The notes: generated by a model from the letters alone, not told the origin. A DNA stretch of 62,157 bases from an uncultured Acetatifactor sp. (GCA_910589035.1 CAJUSI010000091.1:1-62157); one strand, 5' to 3'. Shown: positions 51,156 to 60,848, counted from the first letter of the stretch. Made by a program: numbers and translations.

Positions 51156-51232
51156 ACATTTGCCAAACAAAACGTATAACGAGTGAGCGCTTCTGTAAGG
51201 AAGGACAAAAGGCGGCAAATGTATACGCTCAC
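51156..51232 (+). promoter_or_regulatory. Possible pseudoknot in the hpf leader
   Basis: ACATTTGCC (51156-51164) can pair with GGCAAATGT (51214-51222), while GTGAGCG (51183-51189) can pair with CGCTCAC (51226-51232). The two stems cross each other, a pseudoknot layout. Known raiA-associated RNAs occur upstream of this gene family but are longer; identity is not shown. Confidence 0.4.
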
Positions 51233-51259
51233 GAGTATAAGACGGAAAGGGATGATGGT

Positions 51260-51787
51260 ATGAAATTTATTATCGTAGGCAGGAATGTAGAGGTAACCCC
51301 CGGATTAAGGTCAGCAGTAGAGGATAAGATCGGCAAGCTGGCAAAGTATTTCAACTCCGATACGGAAGTACATGTAACCCTGAGCATCGAAAAGGACCGT
51401 CAGAAGATCGAGGTGACGATACCGGTAAAGGGCAATATCATCCGCTCCGAGCAGGTCAGCAATGATATGTATGTCTCTATCGACCTGGTAGAAGAGATCA
51501 TTGAGAGGCAGCTGAAGAAATATAAGACCAAGATCGTGGACAAGAAGCAGGCGGCGGGTTCTTTCAGCCAGATGTATGTGGACAATGACTATATGGATGA
51601 AGAGGAGATCCGGATCGTCCGCACCAAGAAATTTGACATTAAGCCCATGTATCCTGAGGATGCCTGCATCCAGATGGAACTGCTGGGACATAATTTCTAC
51701 GTGTTTATCAATGCAGAGACGGATCAGGTGTGTGTGGTTTACAAGAGAAAGGGCGATACCTACGGACTGATTGAGCCGGAGGTCTAG
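51260..51787 (+). CDS. hpf: Ribosome hibernation promoting factor, long form
   Basis: Binds the 30S subunit and joins ribosomes into 100S dimers in stationary phase. The 175-residue product has the N-terminal S30AE domain (MKFIIVGRNVEVTPGLRSAVEDKIGKLAKYF) and the long-form C-terminal dimerisation domain (IVRTKKFDIKPMYPEDACIQMELLGHNFYVFIN). AAAGGGATGATGGT precedes the ATG. Confidence 0.96.
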   Translation: MKFIIVGRNVEVTPGLRSAVEDKIGKLAKYFNSDTEVHVTLSIEKDRQKIEVTIPVKGNIIRSEQVSNDMYVSIDLVEEIIERQLKKYKTKIVDKKQAAGSFSQMYVDNDYMDEEEIRIVRTKKFDIKPMYPEDACIQMELLGHNFYVFINAETDQVCVVYKRKGDTYGLIEPEV

Positions 51788-51912
51788 ACTCTCCGACTGG
51801 GTACCCATTCGGCTGGCTTTTTGGCTGCAGGGATTGCAGCATTATCGGATACGATAAGCTGCGGGCTGTTAACATTGGGCTAAACAACTGACTATCATGA
51901 AAAAGAAATAGA

Positions 51913-51956
51913 AACAGCGGGATACGCATGAGCTTGTGCGCCCCGCTGTTTTTATG
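51913..51956 (+). terminator. Terminator after hpf
   Basis: AACAGCGGG (51913-51921) pairs with CCCGCTGTT (51942-51950), followed by a T run. Confidence 0.8.
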
Positions 51957-52107
51957 CGGTATGGGTGTCTTGTTCGCAGGTCCGGTATGTCTGCCTTGCT
52001 GGCAGGTGCAGCTGTCTTCCTGGAGTTGTATGGATGCCTTCAGACATTAAGTTCTGCTCTGTCACATATATTTTATGGAAGAATGCTGCAAAGCCAAGAG
52101 GGACAGA

Positions 52108-53451
52108 ATGCGGAATGAAAGATATATGGGGCGGATTAAAAAGGGGATATTGACGGAATGTGTGCTGGTGTTGGCGCTTACTGCATTGGTTCTGGGGAAA
52201 AGGGGAGAACTGGTTACGCAGGACAGCGCCAGCGCTAAGGTGCTGACCATAGAGAATGATTACATAAAATGGGTGGACTTTACGGTATCATATGACGCGC
52301 TCTGCAAGGCCTATGACTGGGATGTGGAAACCCACGGCACGGAGTATGAGATAGACTGGGTGGAGCTTTTGGCATATACGGCGGCAAAAACGGGAGGAAA
52401 ATTCGATCGGGATGCGCTGAAAACCATGGAAAAAGCGGCCGAAAAGCTGGCCGGGGGCGAGAGCACCCTGGAGGAGCTGACAAAAGATTTGAAATACTAT
52501 CCTTATTACAAAGAGGCTTATGATGCCGCCATCGGCGGATTGGTAGGTGAATATTGGGAAAAGGCGGATGCCGGAGAAAGCAGCCGGACACAGGAGGATG
52601 CGGCTTCGCCGCAGGGGCAGGACGGCGAAGATGATGCAGCTCTGTCACAGAGTCAGGAGGAAGAGGGCGGAGCGGCTCTGCCACAGGGTCAGGAGGAAGA
52701 GGGCGGAGCGGCGTTGCTACAGGGTCAGGAGGAAGAGGGCGGAGCGGCCTTGCTACAGGAACAGGAAACGAGAAACGGTAACTCGTCGCAAAGAGAAGGA
52801 GAAGCAGGGGGAGATGTATCGCTACAGGAACAGGGAAGCCGGGTAGACACCGAAAAAGAAGGATACGTGAAACGATATGGCTTAAAGGGATATTTTCCGC
52901 TGGCAAGGGGATTCGACTATACTCATTATGATGATTTCGGAGCCGGCAGAAGCTATGGCTATGCAAGAAAACATTTGGGTCATGATATGATGGGATTGGT
53001 GGGTACGCCGATTATGGCCATTGAATCCGGGGTGGTGACCGCTTTAGGATGGAACCAGTATGGGGGGTGGCGCATCGGCATCAGCAGCTTTGACGGAAAG
53101 CGGTATTATTACTATGCCCATCTGCGGCAGAATTACCCTTATGCGGAAGGGTTGGAAGAGGGCAGCGTGGTGACGGCCGGAGATGTGATCGGGTATATGG
53201 GGCATACCGGGTACAGTACCACGGAGAATGTGAATAATATCAAGATTGTGCATCTGCATTGGGGGCTGCAGTTGATTTTTGATGAGTCGCAGAAGGAGGG
53301 GAATAATGAGATTTGGATTGATGTGTATCCGCTGACGCGGTTTTTGGCGAAGCATACCCAGGCGGCGGTGAAGGTGGAGGGGACGAAAGAGTGGGTGCGG
53401 ACGGCGGATATTGTGGATCCGGCGGTGGAGGAGTATGAGGCGCAGCAATAG
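52108..53451 (+). CDS. Membrane-anchored M23 (LytM) peptidoglycan endopeptidase
   Basis: A 447-residue protein with one N-terminal membrane helix (ILTECVLVLALTALVLG), a first domain of about 100 residues, a low-complexity linker with 12-residue repeats, and a C-terminal M23 domain. Zinc ligands are HLGHD (near residue 289) and HLH (382, 384). ATG 52108 follows AAGAGGGACAGA; ATG 52075 is an alternative. The last 84 codons are repeated at 61612-61863, where a longer C-terminus follows, so this gene's present end (YEAQQ) was probably altered by the island insertion. Confidence 0.85.
   Translation: MRNERYMGRIKKGILTECVLVLALTALVLGKRGELVTQDSASAKVLTIENDYIKWVDFTVSYDALCKAYDWDVETHGTEYEIDWVELLAYTAAKTGGKFDRDALKTMEKAAEKLAGGESTLEELTKDLKYYPYYKEAYDAAIGGLVGEYWEKADAGESSRTQEDAASPQGQDGEDDAALSQSQEEEGGAALPQGQEEEGGAALLQGQEEEGGAALLQEQETRNGNSSQREGEAGGDVSLQEQGSRVDTEKEGYVKRYGLKGYFPLARGFDYTHYDDFGAGRSYGYARKHLGHDMMGLVGTPIMAIESGVVTALGWNQYGGWRIGISSFDGKRYYYYAHLRQNYPYAEGLEEGSVVTAGDVIGYMGHTGYSTTENVNNIKIVHLHWGLQLIFDESQKEGNNEIWIDVYPLTRFLAKHTQAAVKVEGTKEWVRTADIVDPAVEEYEAQQ
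52651..52758 (+). repeat. Three 36-bp tandem repeats inside the M23 gene
   Basis: Three in-frame units encode (S/G)QEEEGGAAL(P/L)Q. Adjacent weaker units (GQDGEDDAALSQ before, EQE after) show decay. The repeats lengthen the linker between the membrane helix and the catalytic domain. Confidence 0.75.
53194..53445 (+). repeat. Left 252-bp direct repeat of the M23 3' end
   Basis: Begins TATATGGGGCATACC and ends GAGGCGCAG. It matches 61612-61863 at 241 of 252 positions by my count; ten of eleven differences are synonymous and one changes Ala to Gly. The sequences outside the repeats are unrelated. Confidence 0.85.
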
Positions 53452-53475
53452 CCAGAAGAAATCAAGATAGTAGTA

Positions 53476-53514
53476 AAGAGGGAATGCCCATGCTGTATTA
53501 TGGGTATTCTCTTT
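53476..53514 (+). terminator. Terminator-like hairpin after the M23 gene
   Basis: AAGAGGGAATGCCCAT pairs with ATGGGTATTCTCTT with one bulge. A short T run (CTTTG) follows. Confidence 0.6.
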
Positions 53515-53570
53515 GTAATAGCGCAAAAATGGTGAAATAGTTGGTTATATGGAAAATGAAGGAAAATCCG

Positions 53571-53599
53571 TTGCGAAACGCAAAGATTCATAGTATGAT
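53571..53599 (+). promoter_or_regulatory. Promoter of the DUF262-ATPase-HNH genes
   Basis: TTGCGA at 53571-53576 and TATGAT at 53594-53599 with a 17-bp spacer, 128 bp before the first start codon. Confidence 0.55.
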
Positions 53600-53727
53600 A
53601 GTAAAGGAAGAATACATTTAGCATAGAAAAGAAGCAGTGTTATGCCTTAAAGAAGATGTATTATAAGGAAATACATGATTAAAGCAGGAATCGATTGTCG
53701 AGAATAGTTTTAATGAGGAGACATCAT

Positions 53728-54843
53728 ATGGAAAAATCAATTCTTGAGATATATAACAATATTAGTGTACAACAATACAAAACAGACATGGGATTTAGGG
53801 CATTAGTAGAGGGAGTGCATGATAATCTGTTTGTAATTCCGGAATATCAGCGAAAGTATCGGTGGAGCAAGACACAGGTTGAAGACTTGGCCACATCTTT
53901 GATCAGGCAATTTCCTATACCGCCGATATACACATATCGAAATGAAAAAGGACAGTTGGAAATTTTGGACGGGCAGCAGAGAGTAATGAGCCTGTATTTT
54001 TATTATATAGGAAAATTTTTTAAGAATGAAAAGATGAGTGTATTTGACTATCAGGAGATAGATGTGGATTCTGCGGGCAACTTTGTGATGGCACTTGAAA
54101 AGAAATATGAAATTGTACCATCAGATTTTTATATGCAGATTGGCAACGATAAGTGTGACATCAGCTATAAGAATCTGCCGGTCGAGTTGCGGAGAAAGGT
54201 AGATTACTTAAGCATTTCTGTAGTGGAAATAAAGATTTCTGACCTGGAGAAGAAGGATGAGATATTGCATAAAATCTTTGCAAATCTGAATAATGGGGGG
54301 AAGCAACTATCCGATCAGGAATTGAGGAATGGAATATATCCCTGTCCTTTTAACCGGGCGATGAAAAAGATTAATGAAAATAACGAAAACTGGAGAAAAT
54401 TAAGAGGAGGAATGGATGAAAAAGGTGATGATTTGGAGATGTTATATCGCCTGTCAGCATTAAAGACATATGTTGTATATGAAAAAGGTGAGTATAAGAT
54501 TGAGGGATATAAATACTCAACCAAGCAGATGATTGATGATTTTGCAAAGAAATCTTTTTCTTTACAGGAGACAGAGATTGCACAATATGTAGACAGCATA
54601 GAAGACTTTATTCTTCGGTTAAATATATCAAGAAAGTATTTTCAGAAGAAAACGTTAATAGAGGGGCTGTATGTGGTATATGAAAAGAGACATATACATT
54701 GTGTGGTAACAGATGAAATCTGTGAAGAAATACTCAGAAAAAGATCTTTTAAGGATTCTACAGCGGGTGGAACGATATCATTACCGAATATGAATAAAAG
54801 GTGGAGAGGCATATATGACGTTTTATCAAAATACAATCAATGA
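53728..54843 (+). CDS. DUF262-family protein
   Basis: A 371-residue protein whose N-terminal part has the DUF262 signature: IPEYQRKYRW (38-47), and DGQQR (81-85) after EIL, a ParB/sulfiredoxin-like nucleotide-binding fold found in GmrSD type IV restriction enzymes. The C-terminal part has no recognised nuclease motif and no HNH. ATG 53728 follows GAGGAGACATC. It overlaps the ATPase gene by 29 bp, so both are likely translated together. Presumed anti-phage role. Confidence 0.82.
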   Translation: MEKSILEIYNNISVQQYKTDMGFRALVEGVHDNLFVIPEYQRKYRWSKTQVEDLATSLIRQFPIPPIYTYRNEKGQLEILDGQQRVMSLYFYYIGKFFKNEKMSVFDYQEIDVDSAGNFVMALEKKYEIVPSDFYMQIGNDKCDISYKNLPVELRRKVDYLSISVVEIKISDLEKKDEILHKIFANLNNGGKQLSDQELRNGIYPCPFNRAMKKINENNENWRKLRGGMDEKGDDLEMLYRLSALKTYVVYEKGEYKIEGYKYSTKQMIDDFAKKSFSLQETEIAQYVDSIEDFILRLNISRKYFQKKTLIEGLYVVYEKRHIHCVVTDEICEEILRKRSFKDSTAGGTISLPNMNKRWRGIYDVLSKYNQ

Positions 54844-55753
54844 AATGGTCAGTATCATATTGGAAAAGAAACTGCCTTATGAGAATACTATCATTATTGG
54901 AAATAACTCCAGTGGCAAGTCAGAGCTGTTAAAGAGACTTTTGCAAAAATCCGATTTTGGACACTGGTATTTTATTGACTCAGTCAATCGGTCTTTTAAT
55001 ATAGGGCAGATATTCAAAAAGCCTGGGGAACCTGGAGATATTCAATTTTCAGAGAAAATCACAGAACACAGGCTAAAAGAAGACAATTATAATTTGAGAG
55101 ATACGTTTTATTATACAGGAGTGCCGTCAGAAATAGAAAATTTTTATTTTGATTTTGAACTGGAATTAAAAAGACTGGTTAAGGACTTTTTAGGAGTTGA
55201 ATTGGAGATAAGACAGTCCGAAGTAGACTTTAAATTATTTTTGGATGGGATTGAATCCTGTCTTTCCAGTGGATACCAGGCATTGTTTCGTATTTTTATG
55301 GAAATGGAATATATACGGCAAACCATGAAAACGGGTACTGTAGTGATTGATGAGATAGACGAGTTCCTCTTTGCATATAACTGTGCCCGTATTTTTGAAT
55401 TTTTGAGGCAGGAATATAGAAATTTTACTTTCATTGTCACAACACATTCTGCAGATTTAATTGCCAATGCTATGACGGCAAATCTTGTTTTAATGTCAGA
55501 CGGCGCGTATGAATTATTGGATGCAGGTGATTTCAACAGCGTATCTCAAGTCTATAATATTTTTAACAGTATTTTTCATGATAAAAGGGCAATGAGTGAT
55601 AAAGAAGTGATAGATGTATCTTTAAGAAAATTACTAAATAATAAGGTGGCTGGTATATGGAAAGAGGAAGACAGTAATGAACTGCTGTCTATTAAGGGTA
55701 AAGTTTTGACAAAAGCCCAAAGAGTACTGATTAGACAAATTGAGGAGTGGTAA
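54815..55753 (+). CDS. AAA/ABC-type ATPase of the island
   Basis: A 312-residue ATPase with Walker A GNNSSGKS (29-36), Walker B TVVIDEIDEF (about 178-187) and a switch His in VTTHSADLI. The fold is of the OLD/RecF-like AAA_21 type also seen in PtuA of Septu, but it is much shorter than those. ATG 54815 lies inside the end of the DUF262 gene. The next gene starts 1 bp after its stop. Confidence 0.82.
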   Translation: MTFYQNTINEMVSIILEKKLPYENTIIIGNNSSGKSELLKRLLQKSDFGHWYFIDSVNRSFNIGQIFKKPGEPGDIQFSEKITEHRLKEDNYNLRDTFYYTGVPSEIENFYFDFELELKRLVKDFLGVELEIRQSEVDFKLFLDGIESCLSSGYQALFRIFMEMEYIRQTMKTGTVVIDEIDEFLFAYNCARIFEFLRQEYRNFTFIVTTHSADLIANAMTANLVLMSDGAYELLDAGDFNSVSQVYNIFNSIFHDKRAMSDKEVIDVSLRKLLNNKVAGIWKEEDSNELLSIKGKVLTKAQRVLIRQIEEW

Positions 55754-55754
55754 C

Positions 55755-56549
55755 ATGGAGGAAAACATCTATGTATTGGACATGCCGGACTTTAAGCCTG
55801 CTTATGAACAGAATTTAGAATATGGTTACCACGGAAAGAGGGGAGACAGATTAAAACAATTGCTGTTGGATACAAGTGACTATCATTGTATGTATTGTTT
55901 TGCGTCCTTAAAAGGAGACAGAACCGATTTGGGGGAAATGGAACATTCTGTTGAAAAAACATTGAGCAGCTATCTGGTTGAGTGTGTCCCTAATATGGCT
56001 GTTACATGTGAGAATTGCAACCAGTCGCTAAAACGCTGTGGGGAAAAGCGGCGCAAAGATAATATAGCGCCATATATAGAAGAATTTGAAAAGAATCTAA
56101 ATTGCAAGGGAGCGAAATGTAAGGCATTGTGTAAAGCGTATGCCAGGTTGAGGAACCAATATTGTAAGCTAAACAAATTAGTTTTACAGCCATTTAGCGT
56201 GAAGAGCGATGCTTCTGGAATGGAATACAGATTGCAATATGATGTTATGAGGGCAGAATTTATTCCCAGCACAAGATATTGTTATAGCGATAAAGATATG
56301 GAGATTTTGGAATATCATATCAGACAGTTTAGACTAAATGATACCAATTACAAAACCCATGCATTGATGGAATTTGTAGAAGATACTATTGAAGCGGATG
56401 GAAAGTATAGTAAGCAGAAAAACAGATACTCCAATTACATTGTAGATTTGTTTATTGACAAAATAAAGAATTATCCGCCAGAGAAAGTCCTGCGAATATG
56501 TGAAAAGATTTACATAAATTATCAGCTTCAGCATATAACGATGAACTGA
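55755..56549 (+). CDS. HNH-type endonuclease of the island
   Basis: A 264-residue protein with a zinc-bound HNH core: YHCMYC (Cys45, Cys48), His64 in EMEHSVEK, Asn80 and a second pair CENC (Cys85, Cys88). The rest is mostly helical without recognised motifs. It resembles the PtuB type partner of Septu ATPases. ATG 55755 follows TTGAGGAGTGGTAAC; two bases separate it from the ATPase stop. Confidence 0.8.
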   Translation: MEENIYVLDMPDFKPAYEQNLEYGYHGKRGDRLKQLLLDTSDYHCMYCFASLKGDRTDLGEMEHSVEKTLSSYLVECVPNMAVTCENCNQSLKRCGEKRRKDNIAPYIEEFEKNLNCKGAKCKALCKAYARLRNQYCKLNKLVLQPFSVKSDASGMEYRLQYDVMRAEFIPSTRYCYSDKDMEILEYHIRQFRLNDTNYKTHALMEFVEDTIEADGKYSKQKNRYSNYIVDLFIDKIKNYPPEKVLRICEKIYINYQLQHITMN

Positions 56550-56670
56550 TTATGGACATTATCTTTGATAAGAAATTAAGAAGAAAGAGAAGTTACATTC
56601 CATGATAAAGAATTGAAAAAAGTAGGGTCGCATTATTTTCTGGAGAACAGAAAAATAGAAGGAGAGGCAC

Positions 56671-59600
56671 ATGCTGATGGGGAATGTAGAGCAGACAGAA
56701 GTACAGCACATGCAGGAGCGCATATACCACTTGGAAAAAGAAAATCGATATTTAAAAGATTTGCTGGACAGAGCAGGAATTTCCTATGAGCAGACACCTA
56801 CTGAAAATCAGACACAGGAAGATACTTTTGACTCGAACCAAGGAGCCAGAATACAGCATGCGGAAATCACAGACGAGTTGGCGAACCGTTTCTTCTCCAG
56901 ATTCTGGGGACGGCAGGACGTATATAGCAAGCGCTATGTGAAAAAAGGTACCGGAGAAGCCGGGTACTATCCACAGTGCAATCATTTCTGGTCAGAAAAA
57001 TGTCCCCGCAAAACGGGAAAGAAGATTAAGTGCAGGGACTGCAGCAGCCAAAGCTGGAAGAAACTGGATATCGCTGTGCTGAAAAAGCACCTGGAGGGAA
57101 AAGCAGCAGATGCATCGGATGTGATAGGAATTTCCCCATTGCTTCCGAATGACACCTGCCGCTTTTTGGTTTTTGATTTCGATAACCATGAGAAGGATAC
57201 AGACAAGGAAAATACCCGGAATGCGGATGAAAAGTGGAGAGAAGAGGTGGAAGCCCTGAGGGAAATCTGCCGTCTGAACGGAATTGATGCCCTGACAGAG
57301 CGCTCCCGTTCCGGCAGAGGAGCCCATGTATGGATATTTTTTCAGAACGCAGTTGATGCATCCCTTGCGAGGAAGTTTGGATTTGCGCTGTTGGAAAAGG
57401 GAGCAGAATCTGTGAATCTGAAATCCTTTGAATATTATGACCGTATGCTGCCGGCACAGGACCATATTCCAGACGGTGGAAAATCAGGGAGGCCCGGATT
57501 GGGGAACCTGATTGCGCTGCCTCTGCAGGGACAGGCTTTGAAAGAGGGAAACAGCGCATTTATTGATGAGAATTGGAATGCATATCAGGACCAATGGAGC
57601 GAGTTATTCCGTAGGCAGAGGCTTTCGAAAGAATTTATGGAGACATGTATCAAGAACTGGCAGCCGGTGAATCCGTTTGAGGAAACTGTAGAAAATCAGG
57701 ATGGTAAAGGCCAGGAGCAGCAAGGACAGCAGAGCCAGGGCAAGCAAGATAAGGAATGCGTGAAGCCATGGGAACAGAACCGGGAGTTTCTGGCAGAAGA
57801 TGTGGACGGAAAACTGATGCTGACCCTCTCAAATCTGATTTATGTGGATGCATCCAACCTGAAGCCCCGCATTCAGAATCGCATTCGGAGGATGGCGGCT
57901 TTTGCGAATCCTGTCTTCTATAAAAATCAGGCCATGGGACTATCCAATTTCGCAAATGGCAGGTACATTTATCTTGGACAGGATGAAAACGGGTATATCG
58001 GGATTCCCCGGGGACTGTGGGAAGAACTGATTGAAAAATGTGAGAAGGCAGAAATCATTTGGGAAGCGGAGGATGAAAGGGTACGTGGAAGCGAGATTAA
58101 GGTGGAGTTTAATGGCCAGTTGAGGGAGACGCAGGCGGTGGCCGCTGAGAAGATGCTTGCGCATGAGACGGGCATTTTGAGTGCTGCCACAGCGTTCGGA
58201 AAGACCGTAGTCTGCAGCTATCTGATTGCTGCAAGGAAAGTGAGCACACTGATTCTGCTGGAATCCTCTTCTTTGATAGAACAGTGGCAGGAGGCTCTGC
58301 TGAGATTCCTGATGATAGACGAAGAACTGCCGGAATATCGGACTCCATCAGGGCAGACGAGAAAGCGTAAAAGTATCATCGGTAAGCTACAGGGAGCCCA
58401 TGACTCCATGACAGGGATTATTGATATTGCCATGGCGGGCTCCTTATATAAAAAAGGGGAGTTCCATCCCAAACTGCAGGACTACGGGATGGTAATTGTA
58501 GATGAATGCCATCATGCCGCTTCGGATACCATGGTGGGCATCCTGCGTGAAATGAAGGCGAAGTATGTTTATGGTGTTACCGCCACGCCAATGAGAGGGG
58601 ATGGCCTGGAAAAGATCACTTACAGGATGATTGGGCCGGTGCGGTACAGTTATGGCGCCAGGGACATGGCAAAAGAACAGGGAATTCGGCATTTTGTCTA
58701 TCCCAGGTTCACGAGGACAGTGAGTCCGCATAGGCTGGGAGAGCAGATGCATGTGAATGAAGCATATAAATTAATCAGAGACAACGATATGCGCAACGAG
58801 CAGATTGCAGCGGATGTAAAGCTTTGTATTGAAAAAGGCAGAAGCCCGGTAGTTCTGTCCAAATATAAGGACCATACCAGGCTGCTGTATGAAAAATTGA
58901 GGGAATATGCGGACAGGGCATTTCTCCTTATAGGTGATAATCCGAAGAAAGAACAGAAAAAGCTGATAGAGGAGATGAAGCAGGTATCCCGGGAACAGTC
59001 AGTGCTTCTGGTGGCTACCGGACAGCTGATTGGCGAGGGATTCGATTATCCCAGGCTGGACACGCTCATCATGGCAATGCCAGTCGCGTGGAAGGGTGTA
59101 GTGGAGCAGTACGCAGGGAGGCTGAACAGGGAATATGAAGGAAAAGACACAGTAATTGTCTATGATTATGTGGACAGGCACATACCGGTCTTTGAGCGAA
59201 TGTATGCAAAGCGGCTGCGGGCATATAAGCAGATTGGGTATGAAATTTGTACCGGGATTGAGACAGCGACGGCAAAAGAGACAAACGCCATTTTTGACAT
59301 TGAAAATTATGGAACTGTTTACAGGCAGGATTTATTGGGGGCTTCAAAAGAGATTGTGATTTCCAGCCCGGGGCTTCGCAGGGATAAAGCGTATCAGATG
59401 ATAGAACTGCTTGGCGAACAGCAGGAAAAAGGTGTGTTGGTCACGATTGTGACATGGCATCCAGATACTTATAAATTTGGCAGTAGTGTGGCCAGGATGA
59501 ATCTGATGGAGGAGCTGCGGCAGGGAGGCTTTCAGGTTCGGCTTGTAGATGACAGCTGCGGACATTATACGATTATCGACAGGGAAATCGTGTGGTATGG

Positions 59601-59724
59601 AAGCGTGAACTTTCTTTCCAAGGAGGACGCGGAGGACAATCTGATGCGGGTGTGCAGCGGGAAGATTGCGGAGGAACTTCTGGAGATGACCTTTGGCGGG
59701 GAGGAGAGCCCGGAGGCCTGGTAA
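56671..59724 (+). CDS. TOTE-like primase - superfamily 2 helicase - PLD-like protein
   Basis: A 1017-residue protein: short coiled coil (MQERIYHLEKENRYLKDLL), an archaeo-eukaryotic primase-type domain (about 70-310) with FLVFDFDNH and SRSGRGAHVWIFF, a superfamily 2 helicase (about 485-870) with SAATAFGKT, DECHH, GVTATPMRGD, GEGFDYPRLD and QYAGRLNR, and a PLD-like end (HYTIIDREIVWYGSVNF, about 965-980). This layout is that of helicases from TOTE conflict systems. The PLD-like HxK motif has Asp instead of Lys (HYTIID), so that domain may be inactive. GGAGAGG precedes ATG 56671. Confidence 0.8.
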   Translation: MLMGNVEQTEVQHMQERIYHLEKENRYLKDLLDRAGISYEQTPTENQTQEDTFDSNQGARIQHAEITDELANRFFSRFWGRQDVYSKRYVKKGTGEAGYYPQCNHFWSEKCPRKTGKKIKCRDCSSQSWKKLDIAVLKKHLEGKAADASDVIGISPLLPNDTCRFLVFDFDNHEKDTDKENTRNADEKWREEVEALREICRLNGIDALTERSRSGRGAHVWIFFQNAVDASLARKFGFALLEKGAESVNLKSFEYYDRMLPAQDHIPDGGKSGRPGLGNLIALPLQGQALKEGNSAFIDENWNAYQDQWSELFRRQRLSKEFMETCIKNWQPVNPFEETVENQDGKGQEQQGQQSQGKQDKECVKPWEQNREFLAEDVDGKLMLTLSNLIYVDASNLKPRIQNRIRRMAAFANPVFYKNQAMGLSNFANGRYIYLGQDENGYIGIPRGLWEELIEKCEKAEIIWEAEDERVRGSEIKVEFNGQLRETQAVAAEKMLAHETGILSAATAFGKTVVCSYLIAARKVSTLILLESSSLIEQWQEALLRFLMIDEELPEYRTPSGQTRKRKSIIGKLQGAHDSMTGIIDIAMAGSLYKKGEFHPKLQDYGMVIVDECHHAASDTMVGILREMKAKYVYGVTATPMRGDGLEKITYRMIGPVRYSYGARDMAKEQGIRHFVYPRFTRTVSPHRLGEQMHVNEAYKLIRDNDMRNEQIAADVKLCIEKGRSPVVLSKYKDHTRLLYEKLREYADRAFLLIGDNPKKEQKKLIEEMKQVSREQSVLLVATGQLIGEGFDYPRLDTLIMAMPVAWKGVVEQYAGRLNREYEGKDTVIVYDYVDRHIPVFERMYAKRLRAYKQIGYEICTGIETATAKETNAIFDIENYGTVYRQDLLGASKEIVISSPGLRRDKAYQMIELLGEQQEKGVLVTIVTWHPDTYKFGSSVARMNLMEELRQGGFQVRLVDDSCGHYTIIDREIVWYGSVNFLSKEDAEDNLMRVCSGKIAEELLEMTFGGEESPEAW

Positions 59725-59807
59725 TCACATTGGCAGGGAACTGCTGAAAGTGGGGAATGGATTATCAATACATTGTATGAAAGGTAGAGAGGCCATACAA
59801 ATCCGAA

Positions 59808-60579
59808 GTGCGTTATTCTCATGAAAAGGTAAGGTTCAGGGAAGCCATTATCAGGAAGAAAGAGATTTTGCTGAACATTCAATTGAAATGCAGAAAAGAG
59901 ATACCAGGACAGCGGGAGGATATGTCTTTTGATTGTCAATGGAAACGAATAAACGAAGTGTACGCTTTGCTTCTATACGAATATGGGGAATACGGGTATG
60001 GAATCAGAAATCGGTGGGAAGTTGATGAAATTCAGAAGATGTGCGCAAGTCTGCTGAGGAGAGACAATTTAGGCGCAGAAGACTGGGAGCTCAGGAAAGC
60101 GGTTTTATCTGATTTGGTCACGCAAAGATTTTATAAAAAGTCAACTGTGAACAGATGATGTCTGAACTGTCAGAGCGGTTATGTGGCAGAAAGGAGGAAT
60201 TTCTGGCATTTGCGGATATGCTGAATCAATCTGGCGAATACGAATATAAAAAGGAAGCGGCCTCTCTGTATCATCAATATGGAAAAGAGGAGAAATATAT
60301 AGCATTTCTGGAAGCGCATTTGGGGAAGGAAAGACATATGCGGCATTGGTGGATTGTTATCAGAGACAGGGAAATATAGACGGCGCAAGGAAAACTGCCA
60401 GACTGGGTTTGGAACAATGCAGGGATGAGCTGACGGATTTGTTCATCTGTCTTCTTGTTGATGCGAGACGAAACGGGGATAAGGAAAATTACAAAAAGCT
60501 GTATGCCAGTGCAAAAAGAAGCAAGGGCGCAGATATTAAAAAGATTGACAGAGCATTAGAGTCTGGAGGAGCCTGGTAG
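59808..60579 (+). pseudogene. Decayed TPR/SWIM-like gene
   Basis: Three overlapping frames (59808-60158, 60155-60379, 60346-60579) read as one degraded protein: WELRKAVLSDLVTQRFYKKSTV, then KKEAASLYHQYGKEEKYIAFLEAHLG, then LVDCYQRQGNIDGARKTARLGLEQC. The helical repeat style is like the C-terminal part of SWIM zinc-finger proteins; the identification is uncertain. At least two frameshifts are needed. Confidence 0.5.
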
Positions 60580-60629
60580 GTGAGTTGGTTGAACTTCAGA
60601 AAAGCCGGCTTTAAAAGGAGAAGAATTTC

Positions 60630-60698
60630 ATGGATGTATGCACAATATTGGAACAATTAGCGTCAGTAGAAAGGATTGAAATAGAAGGTGAAAGATAG
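60630..60698 (+). pseudogene. N-terminal fragment of an AlbA_2 (Schlafen-like) regulator
   Basis: ATG 60630 with AAAAGGAG upstream encodes MDVCTILEQLASVERIEIEGER before a stop. This resembles the start of AlbA_2-domain proteins (LLEQL..ESE.IE.K). The matching C-terminal part is at 60849-61373. Confidence 0.35.
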
Positions 60699-60848
60699 CC
60701 GGATAAATGATACGACATCATGGAGACAGTGGGCAGAAGAATGCTTTAAATGCTTTGCCATAAACGTAATGAAAATGTCTATGAAATGAAATAAACCGTT
60801 GTCAGCAGAATTGGTGTATCAAGAATTAGTTGGTGTATCAAAGGCGGA

